Assembly: GCA_964035545.1 (NCBI GenBank)
Contig: OZ037767.1
Span: 27,017,628-27,081,627 of the forward strand
DNA length: 64,000 nucleotides
Reading direction: 5' to 3'
DNA from: Bugula neritina
Taxonomy: Eukaryota; Bryozoa; Gymnolaemata; Cheilostomatida; Bugulidae
The first letter of the stretch is position 1, and each line of letters begins with the position of its first letter. Position numbers and translations under genes: made by a program. This document shows, in pieces, positions 37,635 through 51,200 of this stretch. Below the pieces are notes generated by a model. The model saw nothing but the letters and a program-made list of their open reading frames with translations. It did no database searches and had not been told where the DNA came from.

Positions 37635-37992
37635 GTAATGGTAGTGGCAGTATACCCCCCATTGTCCCCTGCTAAACATAACTCAGGAATGGCACTCATG
37701 CCGTATCTACATGCGGCACCTACTAATGCATACGGGCAGCACCGCCAGCAGCTGCGGACGGCACCACCAGAATATGTGTCCACCAATCAGGATCGACTCC
37801 ATGTATATAAGTAACGCCTTCCGGCGCCCACAGCTAGTCTTGGACAGTGCGAGTAGCTACTAGGATAATCATATGTAATTGCTTCGACTAGTGTATCTTT
37901 TTCTCTTTTATACTTATGCTTATTTTAATCGTGTATAATGGATTCAATACCCCTATCTTGTTAGACGATCAACTAGTTCGGTTCTTCACATA
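37635..37992 (+). mobile_element. Possible solo LTR of a retrotransposon
   Basis: Begins TGTAATGG and could end in TTCTTCACA. It is clearly more GC-rich than its surroundings and has a TATA-like TATATAAG at about 37805, followed by GC-rich sequence as in a U3/R junction. No open frame for retroviral-type proteins lies nearby, and I could not find a convincing target-site duplication, so this remains a guess from composition and layout. Confidence 0.35.
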
Positions 37993-38979
37993 ACCTCTCA
38001 GTGATATGCAGTAATTACCAGCACGCATTAATACCCAAACTGAAACTAGTAGTATGGAAAACTACAACATTACTCTTAGGTATGAGCATAAAATTTAATC
38101 ATTTTAATTTGATGTTCAATTTAAAGTTAAACTTGAGCAGTTAATCAAAATCATTGATGATTAATCATTAATGTCGATGTGTAACTCAAACTGCAACATG
38201 AACATTTATGTTAAATTATTAACCCATAAGTGATAACGGCCATAAGCCATAAGATAAGGCATTATAACTCATTAACCGATAACAGTAACTGAATACTATG
38301 ATCAATCATTATCATTAATTTCAAGTTTACTAGTATAACAATAAGTCTATAACTTTATGATTAAGTTTAACTACAATCCAACTTCAAGTTCAACGTAAAG
38401 TTGAACTCAAAGTTTTACTTTTAGTTTTAGTGAAAGTAGAAGTCTTGAAAATCAGAATGCGAATGACTGACTGAAAGCCAAAGTCCTAGGAGTTTTTTAA
38501 TACAAATTTACTATTATTATTTTAAAACAAATATTATGCTCAGCTTCAGTAAAGTTCGTGCATTTATCAATTAATAATATTATTTATTTATTCTATTAAA
38601 TGTAAATCTAATACTAAGAGTAAGAGATGGATTAACACGTGAGTGCCTTGCGATTTGCGATTGTGTCTTTCTTCTCATCCACTCGCGTTGAGCAATACAT
38701 TAATGAAAAGTTGTCATCCCGTTTGGAAAAAGAACGAAAGTCATGGAATGCATCACGTGTGCTAATATAGCCAATAAAAACAATGATTTACAGCGCTCGC
38801 TTCAAAATTTTTCTTTTGCACTAAAAACTTCTGATTCAGCTAAACGTTAACTTGTAAGGATTCCAGTTCCACGTTTTAATAATTACATTCGGACTGTGTT
38901 TCCCCACTACACAGCTGGCAATATTAAATTCAGTACATCAATTTCTCTTTACAATAAATCTGATTAAACATAATGATGA

Positions 38980-39545
38980 TTAAGAATACCATAATGATAG
39001 CCATAGTGATACTGATAGACTAAGACTTAGAATATCAATATGAATATCATACTGATACTTATAGTTATAGTAATACTGATACTCATACTCATAGTCAAAC
39101 TGATACTCATATTGATAAGTAATAGTATAATAGTGAATAAGTATAATTTTAAGTGTCTGTCCAAAGACTAAAACTAAAAGTAACTAAGAGTAAGGCGTAA
39201 GGGTAAGCTAGTCTGCTAAGTCTCTTGGGTTGGGGCTTAACCTTAGACTAAGACTTAGAGTTACTGTTAGTGTTACTCTTAGAATTACACAATGAGTCTT
39301 ACAGTTAGTGATACTGTTGGTGAAACTAAGTCTAATCACTAAGAGTAAGTCTTAGTCTAAGATTTATGTTAACTGTTATTCATTATTATTATAGTAGTGA
39401 ACTTGTACTACTACTTTAACTTATACTGTTATAGTTATACTTCTTAAGTTGAGTGACTGACAGTAGTGATAGTAACTTGCGCTTAGACTTAGCCTAGTCT
39501 TAGGTGCTATAACTGTAGGGTTAAGTGTAACTATTAAACACTTTT
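38980..39545. repeat. Degenerate self-complementary simple-sequence block
   Basis: Words of the types ATACTGATACTCATA, then CTTAGACTAAGACTTAG and AGTGTTACTCTTAG, repeated irregularly on both strands. Many are short palindromes. No fixed period and no coding content. Confidence 0.55.
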
Positions 39546-40566
39546 ACACTTTTAGTTGCCATTTATGATTTAATGATTTATAAATAATTACCATAATGAT
39601 AATGTCAATGAATGAATGATGTTATTATAATCATTAATAAATATTAGATAATGATAATCTCAATATTAAGACATCATTAAATTTATTAGCAATAAATATT
39701 ATAATATATAATAACAAAAAGAAATATTTGTAAATTTGTAATTTATATGTTTATCATATAATAATAATATTATAAAATTTATTGTTTTTGTTCTGATTTT
39801 GTATCCTACTAGTTCTTGGTAGTCATCTTTATATTAATATTTATTTTGGTGTAATTAATATCATAGTTATACTGACCTGCAGTAACTTTTACAGTCTTAG
39901 TCTAATAAATGTACTTCTAGTTAACTTACAGTTGTAACCATATTGATTGTCATTTTAAATCCATGAATCAAAAGTAGAATTAAATTTAATTCTTTCGACT
40001 TCTTGTTTCATTAATTATAACTTTTAATCTACAGTTATACTTGTACTGTGCGTATGTTAGTTATAACTTGCAGCTTATCAACAAAAAAGCTTCAATTTGA
40101 AACCCAGGTTGGCTGTGGGGCTGGACATAAATTTTGTTTTGAGCATATAATTTTGAAAATAGAATTATTTATTATAATTGTTTGTTTTGTAAGCATATAT
40201 TTGGATATCATTAGTTAATTAACTTACTTCATTTAATTATTTTCAAATGTTCTAAATAGAATTCTTCAACTTTTCAAATGTAGCTGTAAGATTAGCATTT
40301 ATCTTTGATTTAAATGGGCACCAACTCCAGCTTTTTCAATAAAAACAAAGTATAGCTGTGAAATTAATTTTTAAATAAATGGAGTTTTTTTAACAAGTTA
40401 AATAAGGGGATAGGCTAGCATGTCAGAAAGCTATAGCAAGTCCCGGCTCTGGTATTAAAGCTCAGTAAAACCATTTGCATGGAGCTTTTACTAGACAGTT
40501 GGTGGTGGTGTTTTTGAGTTTGCATATATTATAATTTGTGAATATATTTTGTAGTTAAAGGTCAAA

Positions 40567-43500
40567 ATGTCTGAAAACTTAGGCAGATCAAGACGATTCA
40601 AAAACCAAGGTCGTGACACTGAGGTTTGTGGACATACTGATAATATTTATTCGTTTGTTGAACTTACTAGCCTTTGTAGCTGGAATGCAGAGTGACCAGA
40701 CTTACTATGTATTGTGACTTGTGTTACAACTTACAGGATGGTAGGAGAAAGAGAAACGATGCCAGTGTGGAGCTGCGAAAGGTTAAGAAAGATGACCAGC
40801 TGATGAAAAGGAGGAATGTTACAGACATTGATATTGAAGAGCCCGTCAGCCCATTGCAAGAGCGTTCAGGGGTTAGGCTTGATGTTAGTCTTTCAACATT
40901 AGTCTTCAGATTCTCTTTGAATACTTCTGAATTCTTATATGAATACCATGTTTTGTAGAATGTAGCCAAGCCATCCATGCCCATTCTTCCTATGCCACAA
41001 ATCATTAGCTATATCAACACTGATGACAGAGAAAAGCAGCTGCACGCTGCCCTCTCAGCTAGGAAAATATTGTCAAGAGAGTACAGTCCTCCTATTGAGG
41101 ACTTCATCCAGGCTGGTCTAGTCCCTCGTTTTGTGTCATTGTTGGGCTGCCACGACTCCCCATCTCTGCAGTTTGAGTCAGCCTGGACCCTTACCAACAT
41201 TGCCTCAGGTAACTACCATGCGCTAATCATATGCATTAGTTGCTCTGTCATGCCATGGCTGTTGAACTTGAGCTTACCAACAAAATTGTAGCCCCTTACT
41301 AGAGTTGCTTTAAAGGTGTTAATTACCTCATATTTTACACTTGCAGGAAATTGTGACCAGACAATGGCTGTGGTCAAGGCTGGAGGTATTCCTAAATTTG
41401 CTGCTCTGCTGAAGTCGCCGGATTACAATGTGCGAGAGCAGTGCGTCTGGGCCTTGGGCAACATTGCCGGGGACGGGCCCCACCTCAGAGATGCTGTCAT
41501 AGAGGCTGGGGCTATTGACTCTCTCATTGCGCTTGTTAGACCTGATACTAAAGTTAGTATATGACATGCATGCACTAATAGTGTAATAGAGTGTGTGATA
41601 ATGTACTTAAGACTGAGCAGGGTTGTCTGCACATACGTTTGGTCATAAGAAAGTCATGTTGCAGCTATGCTTGCTGTTCTGCAGTCAGTTGGCAGGCTAA
41701 GCTGCTGCTGTGTGTCCCTCTCAGTGTATCTCATTCTGAAACTGTTGCTTCAGGTGCTTCTTCTGAGAAACATTGCCTGGACGCTCTCCAACTTGTGTCG
41801 CAATAAGAACCCGGCTCCTTCTTTGCAATCCTGCTGCCGCTGCCTTCCTGTGTTTGCTCAGTTCCTGTGCCATGACGATGCCGAAGTGTTGGGCGACACG
41901 TGCTGGGCTCTCAGCTACGTCACTGATGGCTCCGATGACAAAATACAGGTACGTGTACTTACTTCTCACAATACAGGTACATGTACTTACCTATCTCAAT
42001 CAAGCAAGTCTCTCTCAACATTTAGTGACAATAGTTACAGTAGTGTGTTGGTTCTTGATTTGTATTTCTACAAAGGTAGCTTTGGTTAAGGAATACACGC
42101 ATGTGTATCTACTGCCTTATTCAGCTTGCAAACAATGCATTCTATCTAGCCTGATGAGTAGATTCTTTCAGCAAACTTATATTACCAGCTTCACTCTGCT
42201 AATACTTGCTGTACTTGCAGGCAGTAATTGACTCTGGTGTCTTACCGAGGGTAGTGAGTCTGCTCTCCCATAGTGAGACTCAAGTTATCACCCCTGCACT
42301 CCGAGCTATTGGAAATATTGTGACAGGTACTGTTGTGATTTCTATTCTCTGTGTCTAGCTACTGTGTACTGTGTGTAGTTATACTCTATACGCTGTTAAC
42401 TGCCTGTAGTTATGCTGTGTACTCTATACTGTGTGTAGTTGTACTCTATACTGTCTAGTCTACTCTATGTATTGTATATACTGTAATATACTCTCTAGTC
42501 TACTCTGTGTATTGTATATACTGTAATATACTCTCTAGTCTACTCTGTGTATTGTATAAACTGTAATATACTCTCTAGTCTACTGTGTGTATTGTATATA
42601 CTGTAACCAATGCAGGGAGTGATGAACAGACACAGGCTGTGGTAAACTCACCGTCTTGTCTCCAGACCCTCGGCCACCTTCTCTCACACAGCAAGGCCAA
42701 CATTCAGAAGGAGGCTGGCTGGGCTATTAGCAACATCACAGCCGGCAACCAGGTAATCAGGACGTCACATTGACTTGCTGTCAGTGCACATTGACTCGCT
42801 GTCAGCACACTCCCGTTATATCCTGTTTGATTATCGATAGTTGTTTGTTCGTATGGTGGGCATCTAGTAACTTGTTTATATTGACAACTTCAATTTTGTT
42901 TTGCACGTAGCTTCAAATACAAGCGGTCATTGATGCTGAGATTATTCCCGGAGTGATTAGTTTGATGTCTAATGGTGATTTCAAAAGTCAGAAAGAGGCT
43001 GTGTGGGTCATAACTAATCTCACTTCTGGAGGTAAGTAAAAATGACATCGGCCTATATTTAATAAGAAGCGCAATATTTAACTTTATTTAGTTGAACAGT
43101 GAATTTATAGCTGCGATAATCTGAATACTTTTCAACATAATACTAAAGTCTGAGTTTTCCATTATTTGGGATTAGTGACTTAGTGGTCACTGGTATTGTA
43201 ACTATATGCCATGCTGTACAAGCTCCTCCCCTTGTGTTGCTACAGGAACCTTGCAGCAGATAGCGTATCTAGTAGAGGTAGGCGTGTTGGCCCCACTGAT
43301 TGGAATCATGACGGCCAAGGAGGCCAAGACAGTGCTGGTGGTTTTGGACGCCATCTCCAACATCCTCCGGGCAGCTAGTAAGTACAGCGAGGAGGCAAAG
43401 AGGTTACTATGCATTCAGTTTGAAGAGCTCGGCGGTGTGGACAAGCTGGAGATGCTGCAGAATCATGATAATAATGAGGTGTGTAATGGCATCTTCTATG

Positions 43501-43767
43501 TTACAGTATATAACTTTTTCCTGGGAAGTTATTTTATCATGTAGCATGCCACTAGAATATTCCTGAAATTAGCGTCATCACTACGTTATGTCCTAACTGT
43601 TACAGATCTATGAATATGCTCAGCGACTAATAGACACTTTCTTCAGTGAAGACGAGGCTGATACAGACAGCGCTGTCGCACCTACGCAAGATGAGACTCA
43701 GTTCGGCTTTGTTGTTCCTTCTGGAAACGAGAAAGGGGACAACCCTCCGGCAAATTTCAACTTCTGA
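40567..43767 (+). CDS. KPNA2: Importin subunit alpha (karyopherin alpha, KPNA2 type)
   Basis: Ten exons: 40567-40623, 40737-40871, 40959-41208, 41347-41552, 41754-41948, 42221-42326, 42616-42752, 42911-43031, 43246-43478 and 43606-43767; 533 residues, the usual length. The N terminus has the basic importin-beta-binding domain ([36 protein letters not shown]). Tandem armadillo repeats carry the Trp-Asn pairs that hold nuclear localisation signals: [51 protein letters not shown] and WVITNLTSG. The C terminus ends NFNF after an acidic stretch, as in the alpha-1 group. The protein binds cargo NLS in the cytosol and, with importin beta, carries it into the nucleus. Repeat sequence and tail favour the KPNA2/alpha-1 clade, whose members are often germline-enriched. 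Confidence 0.95.
42458..42606. repeat. 40-base minisatellite in importin alpha intron 6
   Basis: About 3.7 copies of a 40-base unit (GTCTACTCTGTGTATTGTAT and 20 more bases), ending nine bases before the exon 7 acceptor AG at 42614-42615. A looser form of the same words runs upstream from about 42350. Confidence 0.9.
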
Positions 43768-45276
43768 TTTGTCGTTTCTTTATAAACTTCTTCGTTCAAA
43801 ACATTAGCTGCCTGTACTTTTGTGCCTAAGAAAAGTGCTCGGTTTTGATACGTATCTACTATTTACCTCTTGCCTGCATTGTTTTAATTTTACAATGTTT
43901 TATAGAATGGGTGTGAAACGTATATTCTGGTTTCAAGGTTTATCGTTATTGCTTATCTGTTATTTCTTATAATTTTTGGTGGTAACTGGCTTTAAATATC
44001 TACAAATAAATAATATATAAATATGGAAATGCGTTCTTACAATACTAATGACTTCAAGATACTGTTCCAGTTTCTGTTTTTCCCATTATAATTTCTAGTA
44101 TAGTTTTTATTATGAAGACGAAAATGTTTTCATGTTCCTAGTTCAAATTCTAGAAGTCACAATAATGGTTAATTTGTAATACCATTTTGAAATAGTTTCT
44201 CTAGATAGCCAAAATCCTCAAGTAGCTCTAAAAATTGAGGATTTCAGTCTCAACTTCAAGACCAAATCTAGTTGATTGCTGATTGAATGGTGGATTGTTT
44301 CTTTGGTAGAACTTTTGAACATCAATGCAACTTTCCTTTAAGACTTCTCGCAACAATAACACCATGGTTTGAGCAGGCAGTGTCTATTTTATCACAATTT
44401 CTTTAAACTAAAGTAATCTTTGGGAAGAGAAAGATGACATGATGAAATGTAAATATTTCTATAGCCATGGTACCAATTATTTTCATGTCATTCAAGTATA
44501 ATAAACAACTGAACATAAGGCTAAGAACAAGTTCCCAACAGTGAGAGACTTAACAGTTTCTTTTTTTCAGAAAATATTGCTAGGATTGACATTATTTAAA
44601 TTAAGTTCTAGTTTTAAAAAAAGATGTATACCATAATATGGTATTGTCATAAGTATTCTAAAGCCTAAACTAGCAAAAATTGAGGCTATCTCTCCATCTG
44701 CAGGAACAAGATTCATTTTATTACTATAGCTTATTGCTTTTGAATGGTATGACTAAAAAACACTGAACAAGGAAACCTGTGCCCTAATATAAATTCGATG
44801 CAGCACAATACGACTTCTTATGTCAAGCAGTGTCAGTATCATAAATAAAACTAGCTAGATTGTTTTAGGTTTCAAAGACCTAATTTACTGCTAACATAAT
44901 TAATTGCATATCAAATTATAGTTCATAACAATTTTCTCAAATTAAAATAAGGTCAAGTGTAAAACTCATTCACCCTGAGGCCTAAAATTATTATAATCTA
45001 AAAAAATTTACCAAAAGATAAATGGCTTCTCGAGATAAAAAAACTGTTTACATTATACCTGTTTACATGATAGAAATTGTCTGCTCTCTGTCAAGGTACT
45101 AATTAATCAATAAAAGCGTCTGTGAACTTGGCAAAGCCGTGGGATCTTTAACCCTTCGTGACAAAGCTGTTAGTACTTCCTTGTAAAGCACTTGAACAGA
45201 ATAATTGATCTCAAGTGGACAGATTTAACCTTAATCTAAACGACTACCACTTTACAAAGAGCTAGACAATTGGATC
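43768..45276. other. Importin alpha 3' flank and intergenic stretch
   Basis: A polyadenylation signal AATAAA at 44005-44010 fits the importin transcript. The rest is AT-rich with a partial MITE-like end near 44665-44705. No coding exon recognised. Confidence 0.5.
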
Positions 45277-48200
45277 ATGGCTAAAACTCACTTATCATTT
45301 AAAAAAAAAGTTGGCAGAACTGTAAAAGGACTGGTTTGTGGTTTGAATGGTCTTGCAACCAAGGTACTTATAATCAATTTCTCTCACTAGTGATGTAAAC
45401 TTTCTATTAAGTTTCCTTATATTAGGTGAACTCAGCTGTATTTTTTATAGTTTTCTAAAAACTATTGAAAATAAATTAATATCATAGTCATATAATTGCT
45501 ACGAAAATATGTTGAGAAATTGCTTGGTTAAATACAAACCCTATGAGCATGTGATTAGTCAAAATTGAAATATAGACACCGCAGTGACAAGAGTTGAAAA
45601 GACTGAAACAGTTTTTTTGAAATTTTACCAAATGTAAAACCTTACAACCAGAGTTCAGCTTTTAAAGTGTACTAATACTAATCTACAAAACCTACATACT
45701 GATATTGATGGTATTGACTAGTTAGCATTGGCACAGTCAAACAGCAGTGGTCACTTTGTTTTAGTTTAAATTATCATATAATAAACTTCTGTATTCCTCT
45801 TCTTTTTCCAAATCAAACATGTTTAATAAAGATTTTACAATTTCAATTTTACTGCTTTACCATTATTTAAAGGTTTATGGTAGAGTTATAATTTTTTTAT
45901 TCTAATAGTTATTTTACACCATACTGTAGTACTATATATAACCACAAGCAGTAAATGACAATAAGTAGATAGGATAATATCTTGCTTCAAGTTGTTTAAG
46001 CCATCTTTGCCATTAGAAGTCAGAATTTTTCTGCCAATTGTTTCAGAGTAGAGCTTCTTCTGTGGTTACGCTGCTGTCTGACAGCTTAACAGACGTCATT
46101 AGATCATCTGATGACTTGTCCAAAACTCAGACAGGGTCTCAAAACTCTCTGAACACTTACACCAAACATAAAGCTTCTCGCAAAGCTAAAAATATTTCCA
46201 CCAACCCCCAAAAGAAGCCCAAGTCTTCAAAAAAATCATTTTTCAAGAAGAAGGCAAAATATAAAGTAGCAAAAAGTACATCTAATGCAAAGGATGCTGC
46301 AACTGAACGATTGACCAAAGTATGTTTTCTTTTTTCATTTGCATTCAGATATATGCTAGTTGTAGCACATAGTTGTGTACAACAGATATGTTATGTATAA
46401 CCATCTAATCTCTTTAGACTGAGGTAGGTGCAGTGATTAAGAAAAATCTGTGTTCTGGATTGAAAATATAGAAAAAGGTTGTGTCTAATGAGAGGTCAAC
46501 CTGCACCCCAAACCAAAATTTATTTAGTAGCTAAAGATCTTAAGCTGATAAAATTCTTCATCACCATGTATGCGTCTAAAAGCTATGTTGATTTCTAAAA
46601 TAGTGGTAGCCATCAAGATTTTTCTTGAAAACTAAAAGAGTAGCATATAAATACTATGAGTACGTTGTATTATAGCAAATTGTTACTATATTAGCTGTTA
46701 GACATTTGATGTTTATTCTTGGAAAAAAAACCAATAACTGTACTTTGCAGTCAGTTGATAGTGGCTACAGTGATGTGTATCAACCTGACTGTTCACCTGT
46801 ACCAGGAAACTCAGGTATATTTCAGTTTTACTTCACTTTCTCATCGCTTATAATTTCAGTACTTGAGCGTTCGCCGTGCTCTTCTGTGTTTTGATGAAGC
46901 ATGTTTAATGGTTGAGTGAACACGGAATACTGCAGTTAATTATCTAAATGTATAGTTCCTCTTGACCTCTTTAGTCCATGGGTAGTCATCAGTTAACTTG
47001 TTTTTTAAACAAATGATTTCTTATTCTGTAAATAATAGGTACGTACAAACTACAAATTAATATTTACCACTAATATTAGATGTGAAATGTGGCTATTAAA
47101 GCACAATTAATTAATGATGTAAGCTATTCAAATGCATGATATAATTGATTCATTAGTGCTTACTATGTATTTCTGTGGTTGTTGATGCATAACAATCTCT
47201 TAAGGAATTTATAAAAATGACTTTTGTGTAAGTCATTGCATACAGCAAAAACAGCTGGTTTATTTCCTGTGTGCTAGTAATTTACTTATCAATAACAGCT
47301 CGTACACTAGTCAGCCTATAGGTAGTGCTAAGTTAAATTTGCATTGATTATAGATGACTACCTATCACAATTGCTTTCATTGTTTTATGTACATTTCTGT
47401 TTGACATTGAAATATATGATTAGATAATAGCATATTATGTATACATGTTAGCTTATTCACACCTTTCTCTACTATACATGTCAAGAGGTTGGCACTACTT
47501 AAAATTCAAAGGGAATACAAAACAAACAAGAATATGAATATTATATACATACCGTACTAATAAGTATAGCAAATTTTTGCTGCTTAAAAAGTTAAATTAT
47601 AAATGTCAATTTTCTCCTTTTGTATTTATATAATTTTGTTTTGTTACATAAGCTAGTAAGTACAAAAATATATTATAATGCAAACTCCAACTAGACATGA
47701 AAGTTCTACTTACTAGAAAGCATATTATTGACATTAAAAAATCTATGTAGTTCTACTAGTTTATATTGTTTAGAACGCACATTTAGCACTGCAGATAATT
47801 TGATGTTAGTATATTCATGTGGTCGTAGTCGTGTGCTGAATATCTTATATTGGCTCAGATTTATACCAACAAGGCATTTCGTTTGTGGAACGGATCGGTG
47901 GGAAACGTTATCCTTGTGCTAGAAATTATAACGTGATGTGTTTCAAAATAACTCTTTATATCTCTTTTAGAGCACGAGCATGGTTCAGAAGCTGATTGTG
48001 AGCAAGATTCACTTCAGGTATGAAGTACTCAGTAGTACTCAACACTCAGTAGTACTCAGTACTCACAGCTTAACTACCTACTCACTATTATATATTGTAT
48101 ATATATACTATACTCTTTTCTATACTATATGCTATACTATATACTATAATATATACTGTATACTATACAATACTATGCTATATACTGTACTATATACTAA

Positions 48201-51200
48201 GAACTACATAGCTATAATAACTAGATAAGAATTATTGCAAGAAGCATAATAACGTTATAGTAAAATAATAAAACCACAGAACTTTTGGTCATGAAATTAA
48301 CCAACTGTCAGGACTCAGTCAGACCTGGGCTTTATTTAATATCTTCAGCCCTAGTAGACATTACTAGTGGACTAGTAGACATTGTAAGTAAAATAACGCT
48401 ATATAGCTAACTGCATGCTCACAACTACAACGTAATGCTCAATCCTACAAGGAAGTTTCCATTGGCATGTTCAGCTTAGTGAATTAATTGGGTGTAACTT
48501 TTTCAATGTTATTGTATTCTTATGAAAAGATTTACTGTGAAAGGTAGGCCATCAAAGTGACAAAACCAACCAGCCATTAACATTGATTAACTTTTTATTG
48601 ATTGTTAATAAAAGCTGCTATGACTTTCAACTTTACTGGGAAGTTTGAATGAGCAATCAAAATTCTGACAACCGGTAGTTAGCCCATAATTTATTCAAAA
48701 AAGTTTATAAACAACTATGCCTATACAGTATACAGTGTATCTTGCAGTATATGTTATGGGAATATAACTCAGGGGCAGTGGATATTTAGTTAGTATTCAG
48801 CTCTCTAAAACACCACACATGTAGGGCATGTACCTATATTGTCTTGTATTTTAGTATTTGTGCACATGGTATTGTATTGGTACACATAAAAGTGTATTGG
48901 TACACATAAAAGTGTATTGGTACAAATGGTAGTGTACTGGTACAAGTGATAGACTTGTACACACAGTGTTGTATTGGTACACATGGCATTGTGCTGGTAC
49001 ACATGATGTTATACTGGTACACATGGTATTGTGTTGGTACATCAAAGCTCGTAGTACCTGTACATTGTGTCATTGTACAGTAAGATTCCTTGCATAGCTT
49101 TATATTGTTATGTGAAGGTGCTAAGCTCTGAAAATATCTCACTTTAATATATTGTCATCTACTTTTATGTAGCCCAGATTAGATAATATAGCAAAATGAA
49201 ACTCTTCATTAGTACAGAACAATGTATATCAATTACTAAATTTAATGGTGGCTCAACACCTGTGGTAGTTCTTAAGTAATTCACTGTAATTATCACAGGT
49301 GTCCGGAAATAGCCATCATGATGATACTAAACCAACACCAAGACAACGCTGTGAAAGTAAGTTTTAAGTTTTTTTTCTTTGTTAGATTCTAGGAATTTAC
49401 TTTAAAGCATGTGTAGGTTAAACATTTTTATTTGGTGATCTTCAATAAGAGTAGAGCATAAGGGTTGTTAATGTACTAATAGCTACGTTTTATGCTGAGC
49501 GCACCATTTTATAAAACAGTGAGCTTTTATAGAGATGACAGCTAGAATTACTCTTTAAATATAAACATGTATAACATTTGCTCTGTGTAGGTACTGTTGT
49601 TCACAACACCAGTGCGAGTGCTTTCACTCAGGAAACTGCCATTCTGTCCACTTCTGGTGTAAGTAACTTGCTTTAAATCCTCACAAGAACATAAGAAAAT
49701 GTAGAAGTGCCATATTTAGTTGCTACAAAATATTGCATACATGTTTTTATTGTCTCAGACTGAAAAACTCTGCTCTAAAAGGTCATATGAGATTATTCAA
49801 ACACGGGTAGAAATTACTGATTCATCGCAACAGCAGCCTCTGCTCCAACAGTCAACAAAACTGCAGCAAAAACAGCAAAGCCAGGATTCACAACTCGGAG
49901 ATTTCTCGGGAACCCAGGAGCTGCAGGTAGGGAGGTCCTACATTATGCATAATATGCTATTGTAATTATAATCTGATATGCATGCAATTAAATCTTAGTG
50001 TTTTAATGCTAAAATTTGCTTTAGATAATAAAAGATAGACCTAAAATATGGGTAAACAAAAAAGAAAGAAAGATTTTTGAAGAGATTTTTGAAGACTCTA
50101 ATTTGCCATTAAACACAACTCGAACAGTGAGTATATTGATTTGCTCATCTCTCTTTTTTATTATTTAAAAAAATCTAACGTTGGTTCTTAAATTTTCTTT
50201 TATTCAATAGAAAATAAAATTAGCATTTAAACAAACATTAATAGCAGACAAAATTTCCTGTCCATTAGTGTAGCTTTGAGCATTTTTGTGTGGCATTAAA
50301 GATTTATTGGAGAGATTATTCACTAATTAATACAATTATAATTTGGCAGATCTATAAGTCCGGGAATTTAACTTGGTACAGCTCATGTGGACTATCTTTT
50401 GCTGACACCACGCCGCCTGTCATAAATTCTATGATATTCAAAGATTTTTCATCTAATGTTGCTCCAGCTACGCCAAAAGTTTTCTGTCCCAGTGATGTTC
50501 CATATAGTTCTGCTAATGGATTACCCCATTCTGCTAGAGAAACTTCTAGATTTACTAACAACTCGCCCTGCACCCCTGAAGTAACACCTAGTCATCCTGA
50601 AGTTACACCTAGCCCTACCGAAGTTACACCTAGCCCTACCGAAGTTACACCTAGCCCTATTAAAGTGACACCTAGCCCCCCTGAAGTAACAGCTAGCTCT
50701 ACTGAAGTAACAGCTAGGCCTACTGAAGCAACAACTGACCCTCTTAAAGCACATGCTAGAAAGGACAGTGATGGCAGTTTTCTTCCATGTGCAGAGGATT
50801 CTCCAGCTTTTCTTGGTGCAGCTTATTCATATAATTCCTTTGCAGGTAACATTTTAACTGCTTCTTTAAGTGAGTTGCTAATGCAAACAGCTTGTTGATA
50901 ATTTTTAATGTGTAAGCAGTTTGCCATATATTTTCAAATATTACTTGGAAACCTTAAACAATAATTTATACTGGGCATGTAATTTTAATACTGTTATTAT
51001 AAACGGTAAAATCGCAGAGCATGTCATGTTAACTATCATCTGTCCATCAGCCATATGTATAGTTTTACGATTGAATAATCTGAAATATTCTCAAAGTTGT
51101 GGTTAAGCTTAGCAAATACTGAGTAATATTAAAGCTTTCGTTTGGTTGCACTGTATTTTTTACTCTCAGGCTGCTATAACCTTTGCCTGTGCCATTTTTT

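Larger units (their letters stand above)
37179..40566. other. Long low-complexity intergenic region between two divergent genes
   Basis: Lies between the starts of the Tudor/AlbA_2 gene (-) and the importin gene (+), so it must hold both promoters. It contains a possible solo LTR and long runs of simple, partly self-complementary words. No coding exon recognised: the 115-residue frame at 37467-37814 runs across the LTR-like boundary and has no family look. Confidence 0.5.

Noticed and set aside
37467-37814. 115-residue plus-strand frame
   Set aside because: It crosses the boundary of the LTR-like island, and its two halves have unrelated composition; no domain seen.
48805-49142. Three overlapping minus-strand frames rich in Tyr, Cys and Thr
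   Set aside because: Translations of a minisatellite inside an intron of the protease-like gene.
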